Shown: piece by piece, positions 38,501 through 47,417 of the stretch
Numbering within the stretch: position 1 is the stretch's first letter
Layout of the letters: the number at the start of each line of letters is the position of its first letter
Origin: Janibacter endophyticus
GTDB lineage: Bacteria > Actinomycetota > Actinomycetes > Actinomycetales > Dermatophilaceae
Reading direction: 5' to 3'
Assembly (NCBI RefSeq): GCF_016888335.1
Contig: NZ_JAFEJG010000004.1
Location: 1,922,001-1,986,000 of the forward strand
DNA: 64,000 nt
Translations under genes and position numbers: made by a program
The notes under the pieces: model-generated
The model's input: the letters and a program-made list of their open reading frames with translations, nothing else
Databases searched by the model: none
What the model was told of the DNA's origin: nothing

Positions 38501-38714
38501 GGTCCGCGTGGTGGCTGCGCAGGGTCTTCGGGACCCGGGTGCCCGGGACGCTCCCGAAGAGGGCGAAGGAGATCGCGTCGAGCAGGCTCGTCTTGCCCGA
38601 GCCGGTCGGGCCCGAGATGAGGAAGAGCCCGGCCTCGCCGAGCCCGTCGAGATCGATGCTCTGCGTCTGGGCGAAGGGACCGAAGGCGGTGACCTCGAGG
38701 TGGTGGACCCTCAC
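35586..38714 (-). CDS. sbcC: Exonuclease subunit SbcC (Rad50-like ATPase)
   Basis: 1042 residues from a GTG overlapping the sbcD stop. SbcC is the SMC-like ATPase of the SbcCD complex that opens and degrades DNA hairpins and blocked ends. Walker A GPTGSGKT is at 35-42; long coiled coils fill the middle; the zinc hook is Cys514-Leu-Val-Cys517 in DPCLVCGSPEHPE; the ABC signature LSGGETFMVSLALAL and Walker B LQTLFIDEGFGSLD are near 940-985. A further CPC pair (Cys662, Cys664) lies in the second coiled-coil arm. The upstream frame is open through sbcD, but the start fits the family N-terminus MRVHHLEVTAFGPF. Confidence 0.94.
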   Translation of the reverse strand: MRVHHLEVTAFGPFAQTQSIDLDGLGEAGLFLISGPTGSGKTSLLDAISFALFGSVPGTRVPKTLRSHHADPDVAPQVLLEVTLSGRRFRIRRSPSFTRPGRKTAVQASVTLDELVDGSWAHLTARLDEAGRILEDVLGMTAAQFHRVVVLPQGDFAAFLHASNDDRGELLRKLFDVDTFADVEAWLVEERKRLASAARDAGHDVERVRHSLVRVLSTLPAEDDEAAQAGGDGWSSLVGDELLAAVAQVDERVQQQATTALADADSTDVAHRTAERVLAEARTRAERHDRGLAAQSALVELESTADEQQARLERLDLAERAGRALAHQAALERAETHLGRIQAETDRAATSAGTGLAGLDNDGLAAWLRRLAEHDPTVDELPHEGRRWQESLQRLPQLATDVDGVTAGLAALTDERTRIAERLDAATVTREEARAAAADLDRLTGEARTLATLVATRTELDDLTTVTLPAAADLVRDARDRAQAARERHQDLIRQRLDDMAGELAEGLSPGDPCLVCGSPEHPEPAQRRSRIDDAVLESAEGAWRDELAAVDAAQASLAACQARASQLTQALAAEPRERAALLRDAEILAREVEQVRSVAATIPETESLLAELAAERAGLEAREEALTARLHRSSGLLETEQARAAASADAVARLLAEHAGCPCLHDLDAPESDGGADPEAGPAAAHARSEGAASEAAALARAVAARSTHDAAGARARALQESRRALAAADALVTEATDARDRALAAERIDTVAAAAAAVLDAATREQIAQQAGGYAERRAVVTDVLADPDVAAALEQPRPDVDGLTLALEHARTRWQGAATLLGQVQHAAREVAEHRKQLAELVAESGPLTARLELVTELAGLASGRGDDNADGISLTTYVLAVRLERIVALANERLSTMADGRYELEVDHGRSDKRSRGGLGLQVLDQWTGSHRPATTLSGGETFMVSLALALGTADAVREESGGIDLQTLFIDEGFGSLDDAALEQVLTVLDDLRSGGRSVGVISHVADMRQRIPAQLRVTKTASGSSVDVTLDVEDAA

Positions 38715-39898
38715 GCCGCACCCCGCGTGGCGTCTGCCCCGCCCGCCTGACCCTCGTCGTCGGCGCGGCTGCGGCGGGCCCGCGACCCCTCCAGCGCCTC
38801 GACGAGCAGCGCTCGCTCGGCCTCGCCCGCCGGGCGCCCGGGCCGCATCGCCGCGACGAAGTCGGTGCACACCTCGATGCTCGGGCGTCCGCTGACCGTC
38901 GTCGCGCGGGCTCGCACAGGCGTCGGGGCAGCGACCGGGTCGAGCTGGAGCGAGAGGGCGAAGGGGAAGCGGCGGCGGAGCTGGTCCATGGCCCGTCGAG
39001 GGCGCACGGCGTCGGTGAGCGTCGCCTGGACGTAGGACTGCTCGGCGTGGACGTGCCGGGCATCGGTGAGGAGCTCGTCGAGGGTGCCCCGGAGGACGGC
39101 GACCGGCCGCTCGACGGGAGCGTCGACCTGCTCGACCCGCACGGCGCCGTCCACAGCGAGGTCCACGAGGAGCGAGCCCTTCGTGTGCCCTGCCTCGGAG
39201 AAGGACATCGCCACGGGGGAGCCGGAGTAGCGCACCCCGGGGGCGATCTCCTGCGGCCGGTGCAGGTGCCCGAGCGCGGTGTAGGCCACACCCGAGAAGA
39301 TGCCGGCCGGCACCATCGACACCCCGCCGACGGTGATGTCGCGCTCCGAGTCGGACACCGTGCCCCCGGAGGCGAAGCAGTGGGCCGCGACGACGGTCTG
39401 CGGACCGCGTCCGGCAGCGTCGGCGCGCACCCGTCCCATCGCCGCCCCGAGCACGGCCGCGTGGCTGCGGACCGAGACGCCGAGCCCGTCGGTGACGGTG
39501 CACGACGCGGGGTCGAGGTAGGGGAGCGGGTAGATCGCCGCACCGCCGACGAGGACGGGCCGGCCGATGTCCTCGATGCCGGTGCGGATGTGCACGCCGG
39601 CCCGCTCGAGGATGACCGAGCCGAAACCGAGCCGGCGAGCCGAGTCGTGGTTGCCCGGGGCGATGACCACCTCGGCACCGGCCTCACGCAGCCGGACGAT
39701 GCTCTCGGAGAGCAGCTCCACGGCATCGGGTGCCGGGATCGCCCGGTCGTACACGTCACCGGCGACGACGACCGCGTCGACCGCTTCGTCCCGGACAACG
39801 TCGACAAGGTGATCGAGGTAGGCCGACTGGGCACCGAGCAGACCCACCCCGTGGAAGGAGCGGCCCAGGTGCCAGTCGGACGTGTGGATCAACCTCAT
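38711..39898 (-). CDS. sbcD: Exonuclease subunit SbcD (Mre11-like)
   Basis: 395 residues. SbcD is the Mn-dependent nuclease partner of SbcC. The five phosphoesterase motifs are present: HTSDWHLGRSFHG, VVAGDVYDRAIP, APGNHDSARRL, VVAAHCFASGG and ALGHLHRPQ. The C-terminal part carries the capping domain. ATG at 39898 gives the standard N-terminus; minus-strand TAGCGT lies 7 bases before it. It is head-to-head with the carboxylate-amine ligase gene and in one operon with sbcC (GTGA overlap). Confidence 0.94.
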   Translation of the reverse strand: MRLIHTSDWHLGRSFHGVGLLGAQSAYLDHLVDVVRDEAVDAVVVAGDVYDRAIPAPDAVELLSESIVRLREAGAEVVIAPGNHDSARRLGFGSVILERAGVHIRTGIEDIGRPVLVGGAAIYPLPYLDPASCTVTDGLGVSVRSHAAVLGAAMGRVRADAAGRGPQTVVAAHCFASGGTVSDSERDITVGGVSMVPAGIFSGVAYTALGHLHRPQEIAPGVRYSGSPVAMSFSEAGHTKGSLLVDLAVDGAVRVEQVDAPVERPVAVLRGTLDELLTDARHVHAEQSYVQATLTDAVRPRRAMDQLRRRFPFALSLQLDPVAAPTPVRARATTVSGRPSIEVCTDFVAAMRPGRPAGEAERALLVEALEGSRARRSRADDEGQAGGADATRGAA

Positions 39899-39970
39899 GG
39901 CCCTCACGCTACGAGCGAGCACCGACAACGCTGCGGACGCGCGCCGTCCGGGGCCAGATCTGTGCTTGGC

Positions 39971-39976
39971 TAGGGT
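39971..39976 (+). promoter_or_regulatory. Probable -10 of the GCS2-family gene
   Basis: TAGGGT at 39971-39976 lies 18 bases before the GTG at 39995, with GAGGAGG in between at 39984-39990. Divergent to it, TAGCGT on the minus strand (39911 down to 39906) serves sbcD. Confidence 0.45.
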
Positions 39977-39994
39977 CCCGACCGAGGAGGACCC

Positions 39995-41479
39995 GTGGGC
40001 AAGGAAGTCGCCGCGCAGAGCTACACGCGCGAGGAGCGCCAGCGCTACCGCGAGAAGGTCCACCAGAACCTCGACGTCTTCGAGCGGATGCTCGCCGAGG
40101 CCCACTTCGAGGCCGAGCGTCCCCTCACCGGGCTGGAGATCGAGCTCAACCTCATCGACGAGGACCACGACCCGGCCTTCGCCAACGCCGAGGTGCTCGA
40201 GGCGATCGACGACCCCGACTTCCAGACCGAGCTCGCACGGTTCAACATCGAGCTCAACGTCGCGCCGCGGCCGCTGCCCGGCGACTCGGCGCTCGGCCTC
40301 GAGACCGAGCTGCGCAGCTCGCTCGACGAGGCCGACCAGCGGGCCCGCAGCCGGGGCAGCCGGATCGTCGCCATCGGCATCCTCCCGACGATCCGGCCGG
40401 AGCACTTCCAGGGCGAGTGGATCAGCCGCAACAACCGCTACACGGCGCTCAACGACTCGATCTTCGTCGCGCGCGGCGAGGACATCGCCATCGACATCGA
40501 GGGGCCGACGGGGGAGCGCGTGCACACCTTCGCCGACTCCATCGCCCCCGAGTCCGCCTGCACCTCGGTCCAGCTCCACCTCCAGGTCAGCCCGGGCGAC
40601 TTCGCCGACCACTGGAACGCCGCGCAGGCCGTCAGCGCGCCGCAGGTCGCGCTCGCCGCGAACTCACCCTTCTTCTTCGGCCGGCGGCTGCACGCCGAGA
40701 CCCGGATCGAGCTCTTCAAGCAGGCCACCGACACCCGGCCGATCGAGCTGAAGAACCAGGGCGTCCGCCCGCGCGTCTTCTTCGGCGAGCGGTGGATCAC
40801 CTCGATCTTCGACCTCTTCGAGGAGAACGTCCGCTACTTCCCGGCCTTGCTCGCCGAGTCCACCGACGAGGACCCCGTCGCGGTCCTCGAGGAGGGCGGC
40901 ACGCCGAGGCTCGCCGAGCTCAACCTGCACAACGGCACCGTCTACCGCTGGAACCGGCCGATCTACGACATCGCGGACGGAGGCCCGCACGTCCGCGTCG
41001 AGAACCGTGTGCTGCCGGCCGGCCCGACGATCGTCGACGTGCTGGCCAACGCCGCCTTCTACTACGGCCTCGTCCGCACCCTCGCGACCGAGGAGCGTCC
41101 GGTGTGGACGAGGCTCTCCTTCGTCGCGGCCCGGGCGAACTTCGACGCGGCCGCCAGGGACGGGCTGGACGCCCGCCTCTACTGGCCGGGTCAGGGAGAG
41201 GTCGGGGCGGACGAGCTCACGCTGCGTCACCTGCTGCCGCTGGCGGCGAAAGGGTTGGAGGACTGGGGCGTCTCGCAGTCGGTCTGCGACCGCTACCTCA
41301 GCGTCATCGAGGGGCGCTGCACGACGGGCCAGAACGGCGCCGCCTGGCAGACGTCGTGCGTCCAGCGGCTCGAGGAGCGCGGGGCCGACCGGAGGGAGGC
41401 GCTGGCCCAGATGCTCGAGCGGTACGTCGAGCACATGCACACCAACGAGCCCGTCCACACCTGGCCGCTGCCCGGCTGA
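39995..41479 (+). CDS. Glutamate-cysteine ligase family 2 (GCS2) carboxylate-amine ligase
   Basis: 494 residues, GTG start behind GAGGAGG. The family joins a glutamate gamma-carboxyl to an amine with ATP; members include bona fide glutamate-cysteine ligases and YbdK types of unknown substrate. Support: LTGLEIELNLIDEDHDPAFA, the substrate-binding segment FNIELNVAPRPLPG, ISRNNRYTALND, TSVQLHLQVSP and ELNLHNGTVYRWNRPIYD. The last segment and the C-terminal helical part (GLEDWGVSQSVCDRYLSVIE) match actinobacterial proteins often named glutamate-cysteine ligase. Since actinobacteria usually make mycothiol instead of glutathione, the substrate is uncertain. Confidence 0.82.
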   Translation: MGKEVAAQSYTREERQRYREKVHQNLDVFERMLAEAHFEAERPLTGLEIELNLIDEDHDPAFANAEVLEAIDDPDFQTELARFNIELNVAPRPLPGDSALGLETELRSSLDEADQRARSRGSRIVAIGILPTIRPEHFQGEWISRNNRYTALNDSIFVARGEDIAIDIEGPTGERVHTFADSIAPESACTSVQLHLQVSPGDFADHWNAAQAVSAPQVALAANSPFFFGRRLHAETRIELFKQATDTRPIELKNQGVRPRVFFGERWITSIFDLFEENVRYFPALLAESTDEDPVAVLEEGGTPRLAELNLHNGTVYRWNRPIYDIADGGPHVRVENRVLPAGPTIVDVLANAAFYYGLVRTLATEERPVWTRLSFVAARANFDAAARDGLDARLYWPGQGEVGADELTLRHLLPLAAKGLEDWGVSQSVCDRYLSVIEGRCTTGQNGAAWQTSCVQRLEERGADRREALAQMLERYVEHMHTNEPVHTWPLPG

Positions 41480-41485
41480 CGGGCG

Positions 41486-42112
41486 TCAGACGAGCGCGGC
41501 GAGCCCACCGACGGGGACGTTCCACGCGATGACGCACGGGTCCTCGCGGTAGAACCCGAGGATCGAGACGGCGCCCGCGTCGAGCACGAGCTGCGCTGCG
41601 AGCCGGGGTGCGTGGCCGAGCCACACCGCCGTCAGGATCCGCAGCGCGTGGCCGTGACCCACGAGAGCCACGTCCCGTCCCTCCTCGACGTTCGGTCGGA
41701 CCCGGGCCAGCACCCGCGAGGCGCGCGCCGCGACCTCCTCGACGGTCTCCCCAGGGGACGCGCCGGGGGACACCCCGTCGAAGACCGTCCACGACGGTCC
41801 CTCTTCCTCGCGGATCTCGGCCGTCGTCCTCCCTTCGGCCGCTCCGTAGTCCCACTCCCGCAGGTCCACGTCGACCTCGCCCTCGAGGCCGGCCAGCTCG
41901 GCCGTCCGGCGCGCCCGACCGAGGTCGGAGGTGAGCACGCGGGCGAAGGGGAAGCGCGCCAGGTGCTCGGCGAGCGACCTCGCGTCCTCCTCGCCCTCGG
42001 GCAGGAGGGGCAGATCGGTCAGCCCGGTATGGCGCCCGTCCCGGCTCCACTCGGTCTGGCCGTGACGGACGAGCACCAGCCGGCCGGCGGAAGAGGTCAT
42101 GATGGGCATCAT
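41486..42112 (-). CDS. Histidine phosphatase family protein (phosphoglycerate mutase-like)
   Basis: 208 residues if started at 42112; ATGs at 42109 and 42100 are equally possible because no clear ribosome binding site is seen. The catalytic RHG motif is in LVLVRHGQTEWSRDGRHTG, the second core Arg and Glu are in LTSDLGRARRTAEL and LREWDYGAAEGRTT, and the second His is in LVGHGHALRI. Many family members are sugar or nucleotide phosphatases rather than glycolytic mutases; the substrate cannot be read here. It ends 7 bases from the convergent gene. Confidence 0.88.
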   Translation of the reverse strand: MMPIMTSSAGRLVLVRHGQTEWSRDGRHTGLTDLPLLPEGEEDARSLAEHLARFPFARVLTSDLGRARRTAELAGLEGEVDVDLREWDYGAAEGRTTAEIREEEGPSWTVFDGVSPGASPGETVEEVAARASRVLARVRPNVEEGRDVALVGHGHALRILTAVWLGHAPRLAAQLVLDAGAVSILGFYREDPCVIAWNVPVGGLAALV

Positions 42113-42145
42113 AGGAAGCAGCACCCAGCGACGGAGGGGACGAGG

Positions 42146-42625
42146 ATGGCTCAGCAGGACGGCGCAGAGGCCACCGGAGGGACGGGCACCGGCTATCGAG
42201 AGGTCACCCTGACCCGCACCTCCCTCGGGCACTACACCGCCCGCAACGCGCGCGGCGGGGAGATCCGCCTCGCTGCGGGGGACGACGACAGCTTCACCCC
42301 GGTCGAGCTGCTCCTCGCGGCGATCGCCGGCTGCAGCGCGGTCGACGTCGACCACATCACGAGCCGCCGCGCCGAGCCCGAGGCCTTCGACGTGCAGGTG
42401 AGCGGCGTCAAGGCGTCGACCCCGGAGTCGGGCAACCACATGAGCGACCTCGAGGTGACCTTCACCCTGCGCTTCCCCGAGGGGGAGGACGGCGACCGAG
42501 CCCGGGCGGCGCTCCCGCGAGCCGTCGAGCAGTCGCGCGACCGGCTCTGCACGGTCTCGCGGACCGTCCAGCTCGGCACCCCGATCACGATGCGTGCGGC
42601 GGACCTCCCGGGGACGGATGGCTGA
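42146..42625 (+). CDS. OsmC-family protein
   Basis: 159 residues. OsmC/Ohr-type folds reduce organic peroxides through two cysteines. Here the helix segment is SFTPVELLLAAIAGCSAVDVDHI, with the first expected cysteine at the AGCSA position, and the second at SRDRLCTVSRTV, so both catalytic positions seem present. ATG 7 bases behind GGGGACGAGG. The stop overlaps the flavoprotein gene (42618), so the two are co-expressed, a pairing that fits redox defence. Confidence 0.85.
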   Translation: MAQQDGAEATGGTGTGYREVTLTRTSLGHYTARNARGGEIRLAAGDDDSFTPVELLLAAIAGCSAVDVDHITSRRAEPEAFDVQVSGVKASTPESGNHMSDLEVTFTLRFPEGEDGDRARAALPRAVEQSRDRLCTVSRTVQLGTPITMRAADLPGTDG

Positions 42626-43658
42626 GCGCACCGACATCGTCGTCATCGGCGGGGGGCAGGCCGGGCTCGCCTGCAGCTACTGGCTCTCCCGCGCCGGCAT
42701 CGACCACCTCGTCCTCGACGAGCAGGACCGGCCGGGCGGGGCCTGGCACCGGACGTGGCCCTCGCTGCGCCTCTTCTCGCCGTCGGCGTACTCGTCGCTG
42801 CCGGGTCGGACGATGCCGCCGCACCCGGACGTCTTCCCACCGGTCAGCCACGTCCTCGAGTACCTCGCGGACTACGAGGAGCGCTACCAGGTCCCGGTCC
42901 GACGCCCGGTGCGCGTCACCGACGTGAGCGCCGACGTCGACGGGCTGAGCGTGCACACCGACGGGGGAGAGGTGCGCGCCCGCCACGTCATCAACGCCAC
43001 CGGGACGTGGCGGGCCCCCTTCGTCCCGATGGTCGAGGGGGCGGGCCGCTTCCGCGGCCGGCAGATCCACTCGGCCCACTACGAGGGCCCGGCGGCCTTC
43101 GCCGGGCAGCGGGTGGCGGTCGTCGGCGGCGGCAACTCCGGGGTCCAGATCACCGCCGACCTCGTCGGCACGGCGGAGCAGGTGCACCTGTGCTCGACCA
43201 CCCGCCTGCGCTTCCTGCCGGACGAGGTCGACGGTCGCTACCTCTTCCAGCGCGCGACCGCCCGGGTCCAGAGCAGCGCGGAGCAGGAGCCCGAGCTCTC
43301 CGGCACCATCGTCGCGATGCCGGCGGTCCGGGAGGCCAGGGCGAAGGGGGCGCTGCGGCTGCGCGCGATGCCTGACCGTCTCGATGAGACGGGTGCCGTC
43401 ATCGGGCGGGCGCACGTCGACCTGGACGCCGTGATCTGGGCGACGGGGTTCCGGCCCGCGCTGCGGCACCTTCGATCCCTCCGCCTCCGAGCGCGGGACG
43501 GGATCCCCGAGGTCAAGGGCAACCGGTCGACGAAGGACCCTCGGGTCTCCTTCGTCGGCTACGGGGACTGGACCGGGCCGGCGTCGGCGACGCTCATCGG
43601 CGTGGGCCGGACGGCCAGGGCCCTCGTGGACGCCCTGGAGGAAGAGCTTCGGCCCTAG
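42618..43658 (+). CDS. FAD/NAD(P)-binding oxidoreductase (monooxygenase-like)
   Basis: 346 residues from ATG at 42618. First Rossmann motif VVIGGGQAGLACSYWLSRAG for FAD near 7-26; second GGGNSGVQ near 168 (VAVVGGGNSGVQITADL) for NADPH; a third FAD-binding block is ATGFRPALRHL near 297. GGAWHRTWPSLRLFSPSAYS resembles flavin monooxygenases of the YdjA/CzcO type. Typical members oxidise thiols, amines or metal-related substrates; the substrate is unknown. The TAG stop begins the TAGGCT element of the next gene. Confidence 0.85.
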   Translation: MAERTDIVVIGGGQAGLACSYWLSRAGIDHLVLDEQDRPGGAWHRTWPSLRLFSPSAYSSLPGRTMPPHPDVFPPVSHVLEYLADYEERYQVPVRRPVRVTDVSADVDGLSVHTDGGEVRARHVINATGTWRAPFVPMVEGAGRFRGRQIHSAHYEGPAAFAGQRVAVVGGGNSGVQITADLVGTAEQVHLCSTTRLRFLPDEVDGRYLFQRATARVQSSAEQEPELSGTIVAMPAVREARAKGALRLRAMPDRLDETGAVIGRAHVDLDAVIWATGFRPALRHLRSLRLRARDGIPEVKGNRSTKDPRVSFVGYGDWTGPASATLIGVGRTARALVDALEEELRP

Positions 43659-43661
43659 GCT
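43656..43661 (+). promoter_or_regulatory. Probable leaderless -10 of the YciO-type gene overlapping a stop codon
   Basis: TAGGCT at 43656-43661 starts with the stop codon of the flavoprotein gene and is 7 bases from the ATG at 43669. Same design as apt/rel. Inferred. Confidence 0.5.
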
Positions 43662-43668
43662 GACCCGC

Positions 43669-44292
43669 ATGGCCACCTTCGTCGAGGTCCACCCGGACAA
43701 CCCCCAGGCACGCACCATCGCCCAGGTCGCGCAGCGCATCCGTGAGGGCGCCCTCGTCGCCTTCCCGACCGACTCCGGCTACGCCCTCGGCGGGCGGCTC
43801 GACGACCAGGCCATCAAGGACCGGATCCGCGACATCCGGCGGCTCGACGACAAGCACCACTACACGCTGCTGTGCCGAGACTTCGCCCAGCTGGGGCAGC
43901 TCGTGCACGTCGACAACCACATGTTCCGTGCGATCCGCGCGGCCACCCCGGGGCCGTACACGTTCATCCTCCCGGCGACGAAGGAGGTGCCCCGGCGGCT
44001 GCTGCACGCCAAGAAGAAGACCGTCGGTGTGCGCATCCCGGACCACCCCGTCGTCCAGGCCCTCCTCGAGGAGCTCGGCGAGCCGCTGCTCTCGAGCACC
44101 CTGCTGCTGCCCGGCCATGAGGAGACCCCGGTCTTCGGCTGGGACGTCAAGGAGGAGCTCGACCACGCCGTCGACATCGTCATCGACGCCGGCGAGGTGA
44201 GCACCGCTCCGACGACGGTCATCGACTACAGCTCCGGGACGGCCGAGGTGGCCCGCCACGGAGCCGGTGACGCCGACCCCTTCGAGGGTTAG
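43669..44292 (+). CDS. YciO/Sua5/YrdC-domain protein
   Basis: 207 residues. The YrdC fold of threonylcarbamoyl-AMP synthases is visible: GALVAFPTDSGYALGG, the KHHYTLLCRDFAQL segment in place of the canonical KRP..P loop, ATPGPYTFILPATKEVP and VGVRIPDHPVVQALL. The KxR-SxN pattern of TsaC/Sua5 is only partly kept, so it groups with YciO, whose role is less clear than that of the tRNA-modifying enzyme. Its stop and that of the opposite gene share TTAG at 44289-44292. Confidence 0.82.
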   Translation: MATFVEVHPDNPQARTIAQVAQRIREGALVAFPTDSGYALGGRLDDQAIKDRIRDIRRLDDKHHYTLLCRDFAQLGQLVHVDNHMFRAIRAATPGPYTFILPATKEVPRRLLHAKKKTVGVRIPDHPVVQALLEELGEPLLSSTLLLPGHEETPVFGWDVKEELDHAVDIVIDAGEVSTAPTTVIDYSSGTAEVARHGAGDADPFEG

Positions 44293-45083
44293 CCCGAGCC
44301 GTTCCTGCGCCCGGTGGCCCTGCGGGTGCTCCGCCGCGCCCGCAGCCGCACCTCGGTGAGCGGACCGGCCGTCCGCGTCTCGAGGTAGGACTGCTCCGCG
44401 ACGAGCGAGCTGAGCTTCTGGTGACCGAAGTCGCGCGGGTCGAAGTCCGCGTGCGCGCGGCCGAGGTGCTGACCGACCTGGCCCAGGGAGGCCCAGCCCT
44501 CGTCGTTGGAGGTCGCGTTGATCGCCTTGGTCAGAGCGCTCTGGAGGTTGATGCTCGAGCTCTGGCCGTCGTCGGGCGCGTCCGCGCCGGACGTCGCGCT
44601 CGGCGTGGGCTCCTCGTCCGCGGCGGACTCCTCGCCCAGGACCTCGAGGAAGATGAACTGGTCGACCGCCCGACGCAGCGACTCCGGGGTCTTGCGCAGC
44701 CCGAGCCCGTAGACCCGGCGCCCGGACTCCCTCAGCCGGGTGGCCAGCCGGGTGAAGTCCGAGTCGGAGGAGACGAGCGCGAAGGCCTCGACGTTGCCCT
44801 GCCACAGCAGGTCCATCGCGTCGATGATCAGGGCGGAGTCCGAGGAGTTCTTGCCCTTGGTGTAGGCGAACTGCTGGACGGGCTGGATCGCGTTGCGGTG
44901 CAGCTCGGACTTCCAGCCGGAGAGCTGCGAGGTGGTCCAGTCGCCGTAGGCACGCTTGACCGTCGGGGTGCCGTACTTCGCGAGCTCCTCGAGGATGTCG
45001 CCGGCATGCTTGGCCGAGACGTTGTCGCAGTCGATGAGCACGGCGATACGGGCGGAGCCGCGGGTGTCGGTCTCGGCGGTCAT
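44289..45083 (-). CDS. NYN-domain (PIN-like nuclease) protein with OST-HTH/LOTUS domain
   Basis: 264 residues. The NYN domain, about 10-160, has the acidic set [10 protein letters not shown] (Asp18, Asp20), [15 protein letters not shown] (Asp82) and [18 protein letters not shown] (Asp107, Asp109), as in PIN-like RNases. A Glu/Ser/Ala linker follows and the C-terminal part (about 178-240) reads as an OST-HTH/LOTUS winged helix: [20 protein letters not shown] and [17 protein letters not shown]. In bacteria this architecture is presumed to bind or cut RNA. It is the last gene after tdh-kbl and overlaps kbl by four bases, an odd partner for threonine degradation. Confidence 0.85.
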   Translation of the reverse strand: MTAETDTRGSARIAVLIDCDNVSAKHAGDILEELAKYGTPTVKRAYGDWTTSQLSGWKSELHRNAIQPVQQFAYTKGKNSSDSALIIDAMDLLWQGNVEAFALVSSDSDFTRLATRLRESGRRVYGLGLRKTPESLRRAVDQFIFLEVLGEESAADEEPTPSATSGADAPDDGQSSSINLQSALTKAINATSNDEGWASLGQVGQHLGRAHADFDPRDFGHQKLSSLVAEQSYLETRTAGPLTEVRLRARRSTRRATGRRNGSG

Positions 45084-46276
45084 CGGGGCGCCACCTCCTC
45101 GCGGGCCTGGACGAAGGCGTCGACGCAGGCCCGGACGTCCTCCTCGGAGTGTGCCGCGGAGAGCTGGACCCGGATGCGGGCCTGCCCCTTCGGGACGACG
45201 GGGTAGGAGAAGGCGATGACGTAGATCCCGAGCTCGAGCATGCGGTCGGCCACCTGGGTCGCCTGCCGGGCGCCCTCCTCGCCGGGGAACATCACCGGGA
45301 CGATCGCGTGCTCGCCGGGGAGCAGCTCGAAGCCGGCGTCGGTCATGAGCCCGCGGAAGAGGGCGGCGTTGCGGCGCAGCACCTGCCGCAGCTTGTCGGA
45401 CCCGCGCGCGATGTGGACGGCCTTGAGCGAGCCGGCGACGACGGACGGCGCGACGGCGTTGGAGAAGAGGTAGGGGCGCGCCCGCTGCTTGAGCAGGTCG
45501 ACGACCTCCCGGGGCCCGGCGACGAAGCCGCCGCTGCCGCCCCCGAGAGCCTTGCCGAGGGTGCCGGTGACGATGTCGACGCGGTCCATCACCCCGCACG
45601 CCTCGTGCGAGCCACGACCGTGCTCGCCGACGAAGCCGGTCGCGTGCGAGTCGTCGACCATGACGAGGGCGCCGTGCTCCTCGGCGAGGTCGCAGATCTC
45701 CGCCAGGGGAGCGAGGTAGCCGTCCATGGAGAAGGCGCCGTCGGTGACGACGAGGATGCGCCGCGCACCCCCGGCGCGGGCCTCCTCGAGCTGGGTGCGC
45801 AGGTCGTCCATGTCGCGGTTCGCGTAGCGACGGCGCTGCGCCTTGCTCAGCCGCACGCCGTCGATGATCGAGGCGTGGTTGAGGGCGTCGGAGATGATGA
45901 CGTCCTCGGGTCCGAGCAGGACCTCGAAGATGCCACCGTTGGCGTCGAAGCACGATGGGAAGAGGATCGAGTCCTCCGTCCCCACGAGGTCGGCGATGGC
46001 CTCCTCGAGCTCTCGGTGCTGGGTCTGCGTGCCGCAGATGAAGCGCACGCTCGCCATGCCGAAGCCCCACTCGTCGAGCGCGTCGCGGGCGGCCGCGACG
46101 ACGTCGGGATGGTTGGCCAGCCCGAGGTAGTTGTTGGCGCAGAAGTTCAGCGCCTCCCCGGCGGCGGTCGCGATGTGCGCGGACTGCGGCGTGGTGATGA
46201 GGCGCTCGGTCTTCGTCAGCCCGGCGGCCTCGATCTCGTCGAGCTCGCTGCGCAGGTCGTCCTTGATCGCGTACAT
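45080..46276 (-). CDS. kbl: Glycine C-acetyltransferase (2-amino-3-ketobutyrate CoA ligase)
   Basis: 398 residues, ATG 46276, one base after the tdh stop. Kbl cleaves 2-amino-3-ketobutyrate with CoA to glycine and acetyl-CoA. The alpha-oxoamine synthase marks are [53 protein letters not shown] (PLP Asp/His) and [16 protein letters not shown] with the PLP-lysine. Works directly after Tdh in threonine degradation; glycine can then enter the gcv system also in this window. Confidence 0.95.
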   Translation of the reverse strand: MYAIKDDLRSELDEIEAAGLTKTERLITTPQSAHIATAAGEALNFCANNYLGLANHPDVVAAARDALDEWGFGMASVRFICGTQTQHRELEEAIADLVGTEDSILFPSCFDANGGIFEVLLGPEDVIISDALNHASIIDGVRLSKAQRRRYANRDMDDLRTQLEEARAGGARRILVVTDGAFSMDGYLAPLAEICDLAEEHGALVMVDDSHATGFVGEHGRGSHEACGVMDRVDIVTGTLGKALGGGSGGFVAGPREVVDLLKQRARPYLFSNAVAPSVVAGSLKAVHIARGSDKLRQVLRRNAALFRGLMTDAGFELLPGEHAIVPVMFPGEEGARQATQVADRMLELGIYVIAFSYPVVPKGQARIRVQLSAAHSEEDVRACVDAFVQAREEVAPR

Positions 46277-46277
46277 G

Positions 46278-47315
46278 TCAGCTCCAGTCCATGACGACCT
46301 TGCCGCACTGCCCGGAGCGGGCGGTGTCGAAGGCGGTCTGCCACTCGGTTGCGGGGAAGCGGTGCGTGATGACCGAGGTGACGGCATCACGCAGCGCGCG
46401 GGAGGTCGAGAGCATCGAGCTCATGGCGTACCAGGTGTCGTACATCTCGCGGCCGTAGATGCCCTTGATGGTGATCATGTGGGTGATCACCTTGCCCCAG
46501 TCGACCGGGTAGGGCTCCTTGGGCAGGCCGAGCATCGCGATCCGGCCGCCGTGGTTCATGTGGTCGATCATCGACGCGACGGCCGGGGGAGCACCGCTCA
46601 TCTCGAGGCCGATGTCGAAGCCCTCGCGCATCCCGAGGGCACGCATCGCCTGACGCAGGTCGCCCTCGGCCGGGTTGACGCAGATGTCGGCGCCCGCTGC
46701 CCGGGCGAGCGCGAGGCGCTCCCCGGAGAGGTCGGTGACGGCGACGTAGCGCGCCCCGACGTGCCGGGCGATCGCCACGGCCATGACACCGATCGGCCCG
46801 GCGCCAGTGACGACCACGTCCTCACCGGCGAGGGGGAAGGAGAGGGTCGTGTGGGTCGCGTTGCCGAGCGGGTCGAAGACCGCGGCGAGGTCGGGGTCGA
46901 AGTCCTCGGGCTGGACCCAGACGTTGCTCGCGGGGATGACGACGTGCTCGGCGAAGGCCCCGTCCCGGTTGACCCCGATGCCCTGGGTGTTGATGCACAG
47001 GTGGCGACGGCCGGCGCGGCAGTTGCGGCACCGGCCGCAGACGATGTGTCCCTCCCCGGAGACGAGCTGGCCGACCTCGACGTCGGTGACGTCGGGGCCG
47101 ACCTCGGCGACGATGCCGCTGAACTCGTGCCCGAGGATCATCGGGGTCCGCACCGTCTCGGCGGCCCACGGGTCCCAGTCGTGGAGGTGCAGGTCGGTGC
47201 CGCACAGACCGGCACGCAGGACCCGGATCTTCACCTCCCGCGGTCCGGGCGTGGGCTCGGGGACGTCGATCATCTCCAGGCCCGGTCCGGGGCGGGTCTT
47301 GACGAGGGCACGCAT
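46278..47315 (-). CDS. tdh: L-threonine 3-dehydrogenase
   Basis: 345 residues, zinc medium-chain dehydrogenase. It oxidises threonine to 2-amino-3-ketobutyrate with NAD. Catalytic zinc region [13 protein letters not shown] and [12 protein letters not shown]; structural zinc cysteines [18 protein letters not shown] motif [16 protein letters not shown]; the segment [19 protein letters not shown] is typical of Tdh. GGGAGCT lies ahead of the ATG. Heads the tdh-kbl-NYN operon. Confidence 0.95.
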   Translation of the reverse strand: MRALVKTRPGPGLEMIDVPEPTPGPREVKIRVLRAGLCGTDLHLHDWDPWAAETVRTPMILGHEFSGIVAEVGPDVTDVEVGQLVSGEGHIVCGRCRNCRAGRRHLCINTQGIGVNRDGAFAEHVVIPASNVWVQPEDFDPDLAAVFDPLGNATHTTLSFPLAGEDVVVTGAGPIGVMAVAIARHVGARYVAVTDLSGERLALARAAGADICVNPAEGDLRQAMRALGMREGFDIGLEMSGAPPAVASMIDHMNHGGRIAMLGLPKEPYPVDWGKVITHMITIKGIYGREMYDTWYAMSSMLSTSRALRDAVTSVITHRFPATEWQTAFDTARSGQCGKVVMDWS

Positions 47316-47417
47316 CGGTGGAGCTCCCTCCTGGGTCGCGGGACGGTCTCGGTCGAGACCTGGGTCACGGTAGCGCGAAGGGGGGTCCGCCCCCTGGCCG
47401 GTCGGCAGCGGGGACCG

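Noticed and set aside
39507-40612. Large open frames such as an SbcD extended to 40612 or an SbcC extended to 39503
   Set aside because: The extra parts overlap real genes on the other strand or in another frame; the family N-termini set the starts at 39898 and 38714.
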